This document shows positions 1 to 6,153 of a stretch of 15,076 bases of DNA, in pieces (the first letter of the stretch is position 1; the number at the start of each line of letters is the position of its first letter). The DNA is from CAZCTO01 sp964501725 (lineage in GTDB: Bacteria; Bacillota; Clostridia; Saccharofermentanales; Saccharofermentanaceae), in contig CAZCTO010000031.1 in assembly GCA_964501725.1 (NCBI GenBank), positions 1 through 15,076 of the forward strand, written 5' to 3'. The notes beneath the pieces are model-generated. The model ran no database searches. It saw nothing but the letters and a program-made list of their open reading frames with translations, and was not told the DNA's origin. Made by a program: the position numbers and the translations under genes.

Positions 1-320
1 ATCCCGGTTACGTTCTTCTGGTGCTTCTTTACAACCATCGGTTCAAACGTTCCGATGCGATCTCGGGGAACCGTCAGGTCCAATTCTCCGTACTCGCTGC
101 GCACCGTTTTCGTACTGTGACCGTTTCTTCGATTCTGATCCGACGTACCGGTTTTCTCGCTCTTGCTGTAGCCCAGATCCGTTTCCAGTTCCGCTTCCAA
201 CATCTCCTGAATGGTATCTTTGAATAAATCCTTGAGGGCTTGTTGGGCATCGTCTGCGGTTTTCAGGTTGTTTTCTTTGATAAATGCTCGTAGTTGTTCC
301 TTGGTCCATAGTTTGTCCAT
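1..320 (-). CDS. IS256-family (mutator-type) transposase, N-terminal part, runs off left edge
   Basis: About 106 codons are open on the minus strand from an ATG at 320 to the window edge without a stop. The translation begins MDKLWTKEQLRAFIKENN and continues through a segment rich in Asp/Glu ending in DLGYSKSEK, then a RRNGHS stretch and a VPRDR block. That is the characteristic N-terminus of mutator-type transposases (IS256 family). The start is supported by a GGAGG ribosome binding site about eight bases upstream. The protein would bind the element's ends and catalyse cut-and-paste or copy-out transposition with a DDE catalytic domain, but the catalytic residues lie outside the window, so whether the enzyme is intact cannot be judged. 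Another frame overlapping this one is also open, but it gives a low-complexity sequence and is a shadow. The family call is firm; the exact IS is not determined. Confidence 0.9.
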   Translation of the reverse strand, partial: MDKLWTKEQLRAFIKENNLKTADDAQQALKDLFKDTIQEMLEAELETDLGYSKSEKTGTSDQNRRNGHSTKTVRSEYGELDLTVPRDRIGTFEPMVVKKHQKNVTG

Positions 321-386
321 TTGCTTGGCCTCCCATATTCATTTATTTTATATGGTTTTGCCATTAGCACAAACTATTTTATAGAC
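1..386 (-). mobile_element. IS256-family insertion sequence, left end inside window
   Basis: The element consists of the transposase start plus about 65 bases of AT-rich leader upstream of it. The outer limit is put near 386 because homology to the IS3-family element at 4669-5887 starts immediately beyond it. Read on the minus strand, the first bases at that junction are GGGTCTATAAAATAG, which would be the terminal inverted repeat. The boundary is precise to a few bases only, and the other end is outside the window, so target duplication cannot be checked. Confidence 0.65.
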
Positions 387-482
387 CCGATCGCACAGCT
401 CAATCGGTTACCAGCCGCCGGCACCTCAGGTTATTGTGGCATAACTAACTTTTATTTTGGTATAAAAAATGGGGGCAGACCA
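387..482 (+). mobile_element. Remnant of the right end of an IS3-family element
   Basis: This stretch matches 5792-5887, the right end of the complete IS3-family element further along, with only scattered substitutions. Shared landmarks are the codons for the orfB C-terminus (GYQPPAPQVIVA), the stop, the AACTTTTATTTTGGTAT linker and the terminal GGGGGCAGACCA. The left portion of this copy is missing because the IS256-family element abuts it. The right terminus meets the lipoprotein gene copy at about 483, so this IS insertion is what truncated that gene. Confidence 0.85.
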
Positions 483-1129
483 GCATCCGCACTACTGAAC
501 GCATTTCCCGCTTTTCCGGAAGTGTAATTATAAAAGCATACTATTTCACCCGAGGAGCGAACGACTACAGAAAGAACATCGGAGGTCGCAACCCCTTTAA
601 TCATACGAATGAATGAAAAGCCGTAAAGACGAGTGTATTCATTTATTGAAAGCGTATATTGAGATAGGTCTATGTATTTTCGCGCCAACTCTTCAGCAAT
701 TTTCCTGCATTCATCCGCTACCTTATCCCCTTCTTCTGCCTTATCGGAAATAACGATCGATTCCAGTTGGGCGTTTTCTCTGTTTATAGAGAAGAACACA
801 CCTTGGCCATCGTAAAAATCTGACACAATAAAAAAGTGCCTTTTAATAATCGAAAACTCGTATTCGCCTTTATATGTCTTTCCGTTAAAAACGACTTCCG
901 CCGTTTGAGGTGCGTCCTTATCCTCATACGAATTCCGTTTCACTTCATCGGTCGATCCATGTTCCGAAACAATCGCTTCTCCATCTGAGGAACCGGAGAG
1001 CACTTCGATTTTAATTGCCTTGAGTTCCGATGAAGCGGATGTATCTAAGTATCCACTCCGATGCGAGCAAGCCGCTACCTGGAAAACAAAAATGCAAGTT
1101 AATGCCAGTGCAAGTAAGGATCTTTTCAT
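452..1129 (-). pseudogene. Truncated duplicate of the lipoprotein gene, with IS-derived tail
   Basis: This is a second copy of the lipoprotein encoded at 1636-2526. It keeps the same start, the same signal peptide (MKRSLLALALTCIF...QVAAC, lipobox Cys21) and closely similar sequence up to the SSAD motif near residue 215. There the host sequence ends at the right terminus of the IS3 remnant, and the last ten or so codons (AGLPPFFIPK) are read out of IS DNA until a chance stop. The intact paralogue is 296 residues, so about 80 residues are lost. The start has a GGAGGAG ribosome binding site inside the end of the preceding peptidase fragment, so the pair keeps the tight coupling of the intact copy. 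It may still be translated into a shortened, membrane-anchored lipoprotein; whether that is functional is unknown. No enzymatic domain is recognised. Confidence 0.75.
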
Positions 1130-1500
1130 TTTACACTCCTCCGGTCAATATGGTTGACTTATCGCCGCAAATAACAAAGCTTTTCAGACCTGTCCCGGTG
1201 AAATAGGGATCCTCAGCCAAAAAAACGCACGCATCTTCGACAGTAAAACCGTCCTCCATACATTCTGCGAAAAGCGTTGCCCACGTGTTTGCAACGTTGC
1301 ATGATAGATTACTGGAAAATCCAACAGCTGTCTGCGCACCTCTGCTTACTGCAACTGTTGGCAAATTATTACCACCTTCGCCACCGAGACCCGATGAACA
1401 TACGACAAATAGAATGAGTTGCATATTGGTTAGATTAAGGCCGGCTGTATTCATCGAATAACTTCTATACATGACATAGTTGTTCGGATCATCATTCAGT
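485..1500. repeat. Tandem duplication, copy 1 (truncated)
   Basis: This segment is a diverged direct repeat of 1888-2891, at a distance of about 1.4 kb. It covers the end of the caspase-like gene and most of the lipoprotein gene. The left boundary is the IS3 remnant at 482. The right boundary is an abrupt loss of similarity after CATCATTCAGT at 1500, compared with CATCATTAAGT at 2891. Copy 1 is about a dozen bases longer than copy 2, so small indels have accumulated. No IS end or obvious recombination motif is visible at the 1500 breakpoint. Confidence 0.8.
1131..1500 (-). pseudogene. Duplicated C-terminal fragment of the caspase-like secreted protein
   Basis: Codons from about 1500 down to the stop at 1131 match residues 546-665 of the 665-residue protein at 2528-4525. 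An in-frame TAA sits directly at the homology breakpoint, so the fragment has no upstream coding extension. The first in-frame ATG (1472) corresponds to Met555 of the full protein. The fragment keeps the candidate nucleophile region (LILFVVCSSG) and the following GAQTAVGF strand, but not the SHG histidine motif, so it cannot be a working peptidase by itself. There is no signal peptide and no clear ribosome binding site. The 10% or so of changed residues (for example VCSSG for ACSSG, and SNLSCNVANTW) show that it has diverged since duplication. Confidence 0.8.
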
Positions 1501-1537
1501 TAAAGGTCATAGGCTTTTTTGTTGGTGGAGGTTTACC

Positions 1538-1566
1538 TCAGAAATGTACCAATGGCACATTTCTGA
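1538..1566. repeat. 10-bp perfect inverted repeat between the duplicated gene pairs
   Basis: TCAGAAATGT and ACATTTCTGA form a perfect 10-bp stem around a 9-base loop. It lies about 70 bases beyond the stop of the intact lipoprotein gene. On the minus strand it is not followed by a T-run, so a classical intrinsic terminator is not supported. It could be an mRNA 3'-end structure, a protein-binding palindrome or a relic of the duplication event. Confidence 0.5.
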
Positions 1567-1635
1567 ATCCGGCGAGGAAAACATGACTTGCATTTTTTAT
1601 CCTGAGAGAGCTGATCGGCACACAAATCGCGCGTA

Positions 1636-2526
1636 TCAGTTCTCGCTGACAAGCAACTCGATTCTGAAACCGGATTTCATGATCTGGTTTTCTCCTGTTC
1701 TTATCGGTTCGAGCTCACCGTCGATCATATAAGCCAAACCGATTTTATGATTCTCAAGTTCGACGAGTACTTTGTCGACTATACTCCAAGACGCACAGTT
1801 TTCATACATTGCATTTACTTTTTTATCAATCATTGTCATTACTTCAGAAGAGGATAACCGCTCAATCATATCGCCGATCGCTTTGGGGTCTGCACTGCTG
1901 AAGGCGTTTTTCGTTTTTCCGGAAGTGTAATTCGAAAAAATTCCTATTTCACCCGAAGAACGAACACCAACAGAAAGAACGTCGGAGGTCGCCACCCCGT
2001 CTATCATTCGAATGAAGTAATAGGTGCGAAGAGAGTCTCCTTTTGTTGTCATCGAATATTGGGATAAATCAATGTACTGCTGCGCTAATTCTTCAGCAAT
2101 TTTTTTGCATTCATCCGTTGACTTATCCCCTTCACCATGATTGTATAACATCATGCTTTCCAGTTGAGTGGTTTCTCTGTTGACAGAAAAAATTCCGAAT
2201 GAGCTTGAATAATAATCTGACACATGAAAATAATGTCTTTGGACAATCGAGAGCATGTATTCGCCGGTATATGTCTTTCCGCTAAAGAGGACTTCCGCCG
2301 TTCTGGGGGCGTCCTTATCCTCATGCGGATTACGTTTGGCGTCATCGCTGGATCCGTGTTCCGAAACCATCGATCCTCCATCGGAGGAACCGGAGAGCAC
2401 TTCGATTTTAATTACCTTGAGTTCCGATGAAGCGGATGTATGTAAGGGTCCACTCCGATTCGAACAAGCCGCTACCTGGAAAACCAAAATGCAAGCTAAT
2501 ACCAGTGCAAGTAAGCATCTTTTCAT
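1636..2526 (-). CDS. Secreted lipoprotein paired with the caspase-like protein
   Basis: The 296-residue product starts MKRCLLALVLACILVFQVAACSN: a short basic n-region, a hydrophobic core and a lipobox ending at Cys21. It should therefore be lipid-anchored on the outer face of the membrane. After a Ser-rich linker there is one mixed alpha/beta region; I recognise no named domain. The ATG lies one base after the stop of the upstream 665-residue gene, and its GGGAGGAGTG ribosome binding site is inside the last codons of that gene, which points to translational coupling and a fixed ratio. Because the partner carries a candidate cysteine peptidase and the pair is duplicated together, the lipoprotein could be an immunity protein, an inhibitor, a substrate or an anchor. 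These roles are inference; what is visible is only a lipoprotein in obligate genetic linkage with the peptidase-like gene. Coding is certain, function unknown. Confidence 0.85.
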   Translation of the reverse strand: MKRCLLALVLACILVFQVAACSNRSGPLHTSASSELKVIKIEVLSGSSDGGSMVSEHGSSDDAKRNPHEDKDAPRTAEVLFSGKTYTGEYMLSIVQRHYFHVSDYYSSSFGIFSVNRETTQLESMMLYNHGEGDKSTDECKKIAEELAQQYIDLSQYSMTTKGDSLRTYYFIRMIDGVATSDVLSVGVRSSGEIGIFSNYTSGKTKNAFSSADPKAIGDMIERLSSSEVMTMIDKKVNAMYENCASWSIVDKVLVELENHKIGLAYMIDGELEPIRTGENQIMKSGFRIELLVSEN

Positions 2527-2891
2527 TTTACACTCCTCCCGTCAACGTTGTTGCCCTATCACCGCAAATAACATAATTTTCCAGACCTGTATTGATGAAT
2601 AAACTCCCCAAATCATCACACGCATCGTAAACTGATAAGCCGTCCTCCATACATTTAGCGAAAAGTTCAGTCCACGTGTTTGCAGCGTTGCATGATACAA
2701 TACTGGAAAATCCAACAGCTGTCTGAGCACCTCTGCTTACTGCAACTGTTGGCAAATTATTACCGCCTTCGCCACCAAGACCCGATGAACATGCGACAAA
2801 TAGAATGAGTTGCATATTGCTTAGGTTTAGGCCTGCAGTATTCATCGAATAACTTCTATACATGACATAGTTGTTCGGATCATCATTAAGT
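1888..2891. repeat. Tandem duplication, copy 2 (within intact genes)
   Basis: This is the corresponding segment inside the intact caspase-like gene and lipoprotein gene. The similarity is high at the nucleotide level across the gene junction (the GGAGGAGTGTAAAATGAAAAG start region is nearly identical), which marks it as a duplication rather than two independently acquired genes. Confidence 0.8.
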
Positions 2892-4525
2892 ACTAACGCT
2901 GTGGCGGTCTGATTGCCATAATTATCGTATTCTACCCATCCATGGCTTCGGCTAATAAATGTCGCGCTTGAATCGGTGTCCAAATAACTATGAATCGTTG
3001 ATACAGCAAAAGCACCAGTGTTTATGTTTACACTTGAAAAATCACAATTCTCAAGGTAAGAACTGGCTGTTGTTAAACAGGATGAATGGTCGTGCCCTGC
3101 ATTAGTAACCCCGACCAATCTTGCGTTTGGCAAATCATTTAAGTATTCAATAACCAATTCAGGCTTGTTCGGAGACGGAGCGTCAGAGGAATAAAACTTC
3201 GTCTTTTGATTCGAATTCCACTCGGATGGTTCTTTTATTACCACGCCATAGTTATTATATACTCCCTTCATACATTGCCTTACAAAAGGGGTTACATCCA
3301 ATCTATACCAGCTGACGGTGTCCGGTTCCGCAGTACGAGACACATTTATTGATGAGTAATCAGGTCGATTGTTCCACGTTAAGCCACTTGAGATCCAACT
3401 GCCAACGACCCTATAAGCCTTAACATATGGTGTCTGATAATCTTTTTTCTTAATTCGAATATATGCATACGTTACTTTTGCGGGAGAGATAACTGAAGGT
3501 AAATTAAACTTTATATACGTTCTCATCGCATTCGTGCCCAATGCTCCGCCGGTCCAAAGATTTTCACTCAAATAGTAATTGGAGGATGGATACTGTTGGT
3601 CGACACAGCTATCATATGTGTTTGATGATCCGGTCACCATAACGGATGGATCAACAATGACAGGGTACACCGTATCCATTGCGTTTAGAAATCCGATGTC
3701 CGCACTTACCGTTATCTTATATCCGTTCTCCATCGCTTCCATTTGATATGACACTACGTTTGAGCGTTTGCCTTTGGCATCTACCATATACATTGGGGCA
3801 AACTCGAATACGGCATTTCCTTTACCATCGCAGAGGAAAACTTTCTCATCCTTTTCAGTCAGCGAAAGACCTTTGGCTCTAAGATCAAATGTAAATGTGG
3901 CCGGAGCAGATGCGGATTTCAAAATGATGTCTTCTTTGAGTACGTTCGTTTTTACTGTATATGAAATATCGATATCCGGAAGAACATCCTTATAAAGGAT
4001 AGCGCGATTGTCTCTCGCAAGATCCTTATAATAATCGGCATCGGCGGCATTTGCCGAATCAGATTTTGCCACTCCGCCGCTGATGTTTGCCGATGGCATA
4101 GAAAACGATATCTGATACTCGTCTTTTGTCAGCAAAACGGCCTCGGAAACGCGCAAATTCTCGGCGAAAAAAGCTCTCCACGAATTGGCGGTATTGCAGT
4201 ACTTATAACCGGTTTGATCGGTAACTTCAGTAATCCTATTATCAATATCCTGAAGCGTACCCTCCGAGTTAACAAAATGAATGTCTTCTGCGTATCCGAC
4301 ATATCGGTACGTTCCGTCTTCTAACAGATAAGTTTTACTGTGAAGCTCTCTCATCGACTCAATTTCTTTGATTTGAGAAGAATCATCTGTTGTTACTTCA
4401 TCAGACATTGTTGCATGATCATCATTAGTCTCCGCCAGAATAGTGCTCATGCTGGAGGAAAATAATAAGCACAATACCAAGCAACAGAGCACGGCTCTTT
4501 TCCATGTGTAACCTACTATACCCAC
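2528..4525 (-). CDS. Secreted DNRLRE-domain protein with C-terminal caspase-like (CHAT/clan CD) peptidase domain
   Basis: 665 residues from a GTG start at 4525 preceded by AGGAGGAGGAAAT; the overlapping ATG is in a frame that stops after three codons. Residues 1-32 are a signal peptide (VLCCLVLCLLFSSSMSTILA). Residues 60-295 resemble the N-terminal region of WapA/Rhs-type surface proteins, ending in the typical DTVYPVIVDPSV block. Residues 296-463 form a DNRLRE-type beta-sandwich (LTWNNRPDY, YGVVIKEP, PELVIEYL). Residues 468-660 follow the caspase-haemoglobinase fold order: strand (NARLVGVTNAG), helix, strand ending in SHG (His528), strand LILFVACSSG (Cys579), GAQTAVGF, and a helix with MEDGLSVYDAC as in CHAT domains. 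His528 and Cys579 are the candidate dyad. No RHS repeats, cell-wall sorting motif or membrane anchor is seen. It should be exported and perhaps cleave itself or target proteins outside the cell. The domain call rests on motif order, not on a search. Confidence 0.75.
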   Translation of the reverse strand: MGIVGYTWKRAVLCCLVLCLLFSSSMSTILAETNDDHATMSDEVTTDDSSQIKEIESMRELHSKTYLLEDGTYRYVGYAEDIHFVNSEGTLQDIDNRITEVTDQTGYKYCNTANSWRAFFAENLRVSEAVLLTKDEYQISFSMPSANISGGVAKSDSANAADADYYKDLARDNRAILYKDVLPDIDISYTVKTNVLKEDIILKSASAPATFTFDLRAKGLSLTEKDEKVFLCDGKGNAVFEFAPMYMVDAKGKRSNVVSYQMEAMENGYKITVSADIGFLNAMDTVYPVIVDPSVMVTGSSNTYDSCVDQQYPSSNYYLSENLWTGGALGTNAMRTYIKFNLPSVISPAKVTYAYIRIKKKDYQTPYVKAYRVVGSWISSGLTWNNRPDYSSINVSRTAEPDTVSWYRLDVTPFVRQCMKGVYNNYGVVIKEPSEWNSNQKTKFYSSDAPSPNKPELVIEYLNDLPNARLVGVTNAGHDHSSCLTTASSYLENCDFSSVNINTGAFAVSTIHSYLDTDSSATFISRSHGWVEYDNYGNQTATALVLNDDPNNYVMYRSYSMNTAGLNLSNMQLILFVACSSGLGGEGGNNLPTVAVSRGAQTAVGFSSIVSCNAANTWTELFAKCMEDGLSVYDACDDLGSLFINTGLENYVICGDRATTLTGGV

Positions 4526-4574
4526 ATTTCCTCCTCCTAATAATTATTAATATTTCTTGTTATTTTCTGCTTGA

Positions 4575-4603
4575 ATTATATGCCGATTTTATTGCTAGTG
4601 CAA
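4575..4603 (-). promoter_or_regulatory. Sigma-A-type promoter of the caspase-like/lipoprotein operon
   Basis: On the minus strand TTGCAC (4603-4598) and a consensus TATAAT (4580-4575) are separated by exactly 17 bases. Transcription would start near 4568, leaving a leader of roughly 40 bases before the GTG. It is the only strong promoter seen for the operon, and it lies outside the neighbouring IS, so expression does not depend on the IS. Confidence 0.75.
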
Positions 4604-4746
4604 CATTAGTATTGATTAAGCATAATGTCGTGATATGCGAAGAAATCTCACTCATGATCAGCGAGTTTTGACCTGCCCCCCGAAAACCGCACCAGATTTT
4701 AAGTTAGAAAAAGAAGGAGTAAACTAGCTTAAAAGGAGGAATGGGC

Positions 4747-5025
4747 ATGGGGAGGAAAGCATTTGCAGTGGAACAGATCATCCGATATTTACGGGAAGTC
4801 GAGGTGCTGTGCGGTCAGGGAAAAACGATCGGGGAAGCCGTGCGTCATATCGGCGTGACCGAACAAACATACTACCGATGGCGAAAGCAATACGGCGGAA
4901 TGAACACATCCGATGCCAAACGCTTGAAGGAACTCGAAAAAGAGAACGCGCGCCTGAAAAGACTGGTGGCAGATCTGAGCTTAGATAACGCCATTTTGAA
5001 GGATGTCGCCTCGGGAAAATTCTAA
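4747..5025 (+). CDS. IS3-family transposase OrfA (helix-turn-helix)
   Basis: The 92-residue product binds the IS ends and, after frameshifting, supplies the N-terminus of the transposase. Residues 4-45 hold the helix-turn-helix (FAVEQIIRYLRE ... GVTEQTYYRWRKQYGG). Residues 50-85 are a leucine-zipper-like coiled coil (RLKELEKENARLKRLVADLSLDNAILKD is the region; key heptad Leu residues are visible). An ATG also occurs six bases earlier at 4741, but the AAGGAGG ribosome binding site at 4733-4739 leaves only one base before that codon and seven before 4747, which decides the start. The reading frame ends in TAA just after the slippery heptamer. Length and layout are normal for IS407-type orfA. 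Confidence 0.9.
   Translation: MGRKAFAVEQIIRYLREVEVLCGQGKTIGEAVRHIGVTEQTYYRWRKQYGGMNTSDAKRLKELEKENARLKRLVADLSLDNAILKDVASGKF
5013..5019 (+). promoter_or_regulatory. Programmed -1 frameshift heptamer GGGAAAA
   Basis: The last orfA codons are TCG GGA AAA TTC TAA. The heptamer G GGA AAA fits the X XXY YYZ slippery pattern in the orfA frame. A -1 slip leads directly into the open orfB frame (K-I-L-S-P-A-K-R-K), which has no ATG of its own near its beginning. GC-rich sequence follows within a few bases and could form a stimulatory hairpin. This is the standard mechanism for making OrfAB in IS3 elements. Confidence 0.75.
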
Positions 5026-5849
5026 GCCCGGCAAAGAGAAAGGCCGTCGTAGAGAAAATACAGGATCAATACCACTTGCCTCAGCGGCGGGTTTGCCGGG
5101 CGATGAAGATATGCCGAAGCAGTGCGCGATATGTTCCTGTAAGGCGAGAAGACGAAGACGAGGTGACCGCGGAGATTATCGAACTTTCGGCCCAATACGG
5201 ACGCTACGGGTACCGAAGGATCACCGCCCTAATGCGGGCGAGAGGGAGATGCATCAACCATAAACGAGTTTAGAGAATCTGGCAGAAAGCGGGGCTCAAG
5301 GTGCCTCAGAAACAGCCCAAGAAGAAACGGCTGTGGCTCAACGACGGAAGCTTTATCCGGCTTCGACCGGAACACAAAAATCATGTCTGGAGTTATGACT
5401 TTGTGGAAGATCGGCTTCGAAACGGAAAGAAAGTGCGCTGGCTGAACCTGATTGATGAATATTCCCGAGAATGCCTGGCCAGTATTCCAAAACGCAAATG
5501 GGACCACGAGATGATTATCGACATTCTTGCGGACATTATGCTGATGAAAGGAACGCCTTCGTATCTACGCAGCGATAACGGAACCGAGTTCACGGCGATT
5601 AAGCTACGCGAATGGCTTTCGGAGATCGAGGTCAAAACGGCCTATATTGAGCCCGGAAGTCCCTGGGAGAACGGATACTGTGAGAGCTTCAACAGCCGGA
5701 TGCGCGATGAATTTCTAAACGGAGAGATCTTTGATACAATGTGGGAAGCAGAGGTGCTGACTCGAAGATGGGTTCAAGAATACAACACGATTCGACCGCA
5801 CAGTTCAATCGGTTACCAGCCGCCGGCACCTCAGGTTATTGTGGCATAA
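5022..5849 (+). pseudogene. IS3-family transposase OrfB with in-frame amber codon
   Basis: The -1 frame downstream of orfA encodes an OrfB of about 275 codons: an N-terminal HTH_21-like region (QYHLPQRRVCRAM ... YGYRRITALMRARG), then the integrase core. TAG at 5271-5273 interrupts it in the INHKRV-stop-RIWQKAGLKVP segment, where other IS407-type proteins usually carry a charged residue, so a single G-to-T or similar change is likely. The frame continues intact after the stop to the normal C-terminus (HSSIGYQPPAPQVIVA). The DDE residues are present: Asp in WSYDFVED, Asp in RSDNGTEF and Glu in ENGYCESF. The second half could start at the ATG-less stretch near 5301 only weakly, so a full enzyme would need stop-codon readthrough. 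I treat it as inactivated; a sequencing error at one base is the alternative. Confidence 0.85.
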
Positions 5850-5887
5850 CTAACTTTTATTTTGGTATAGAAAACGGGGGCAGACCA

Positions 5888-6019
5888 CTAATCCCGGCCA
5901 AAAATCAGATTAACGGCGTCAGTCCCACTAATCCCCGAAAGCCTACATACGACGCTACTGCATCGTTTGTATTGGCAGATGAATCGGAAACCTATGTTGG
6001 AGGGTATTTTTACGAGTAG
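5888..6019 (+). pseudogene. C-terminal tail of an IS-interrupted gene (possible polymorphic toxin end)
   Basis: Immediately outside the IS right end, 44 codons are open in the frame ending at TAG 6017-6019: LIPAKNQINGVSPTNP, then RKPTYDATASFVLADE and SETYVGGYFYE. There is no start codon or ribosome binding site for it, and composition and codon use look like protein. The tail sits directly upstream of an Imm26-like immunity gene, in the place where a toxin C-terminus is expected. The rest of the gene is absent from the window left of the IS, since 4526-4668 contains the promoter region of the opposite-strand operon. No domain is recognised and the short length limits confidence. Confidence 0.45.
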
Positions 6020-6059
6020 TTGTGATTAAATATAATCAGAGAATGAAAAGGAGCACACC

Positions 6060-6098
6060 ATGGGAACCTGGGGAACCGGAATTTCAAAATATTATTAA
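6060..6098 (+). pseudogene. 12-codon relic with an MGTWGTG-type N-terminus
   Basis: An ATG with a good AAAAGGAG ribosome binding site (6047-6052) opens a 12-codon frame MGTWGTGISKYY followed by TAA. MGTWGTG/MGAWGTG is the usual N-terminus of DUF4259-type proteins, some of which occur among immunity genes and have Imm26-like C-terminal parts. No continuation is found in the other frames, so this is most likely the start of a decayed or rearranged gene whose body was replaced by, or shifted into, the Imm26-like gene that follows. Confidence 0.4.
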
Positions 6099-6153
6099 GA
6101 AGCTAGGGAATGGGCAAAGCAATATACTAGTAAATTTGGATAGGAGGCGCCTT

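Larger units (their letters stand above)
4669..5887 (+). mobile_element. Complete IS3-family insertion sequence (IS407-like group)
   Basis: The element is about 1.2 kb. The left end reads TGACCTGCCCCCCGAAAACC and the right end, read inward on the other strand, TGGTCTGCCCCCGTTTTCTA. These are imperfect inverted repeats with the TG...CA termini usual for IS3 elements. It encodes orfA and a -1 frame orfB with a DDE integrase domain. The three bases flanking each end (TTT and CTA) do not match, so no target duplication is seen; this would happen if one flank was lost or if recombination followed insertion. The right ~96 bases recur at 387-482 in the same orientation. orfB has a premature amber codon, so the copy may be non-autonomous. 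Confidence 0.85.

Noticed and set aside
4660..4675. Target-site duplication of the complete IS3 element
   Set aside because: The bases directly outside the two ends (TTT and CTA) do not match.
5003..5263. Separate start for orfB at the ATG-containing frame near 5003
   Set aside because: That frame gives an Arg-rich nonsense sequence; the true orfB is in the -1 frame relative to orfA.
5271..5273. TAG as a pyrrolysine codon
   Set aside because: IS transposases of this group do not use pyrrolysine and nothing in the window suggests the machinery; a point mutation is simpler.
5741..6019. A 92-codon frame crossing the IS right end as one gene
   Set aside because: Its first half is the orfB sequence in another frame and the IS terminus; only the codons after 5887 lie outside the element, so it was reduced to the tail fragment.
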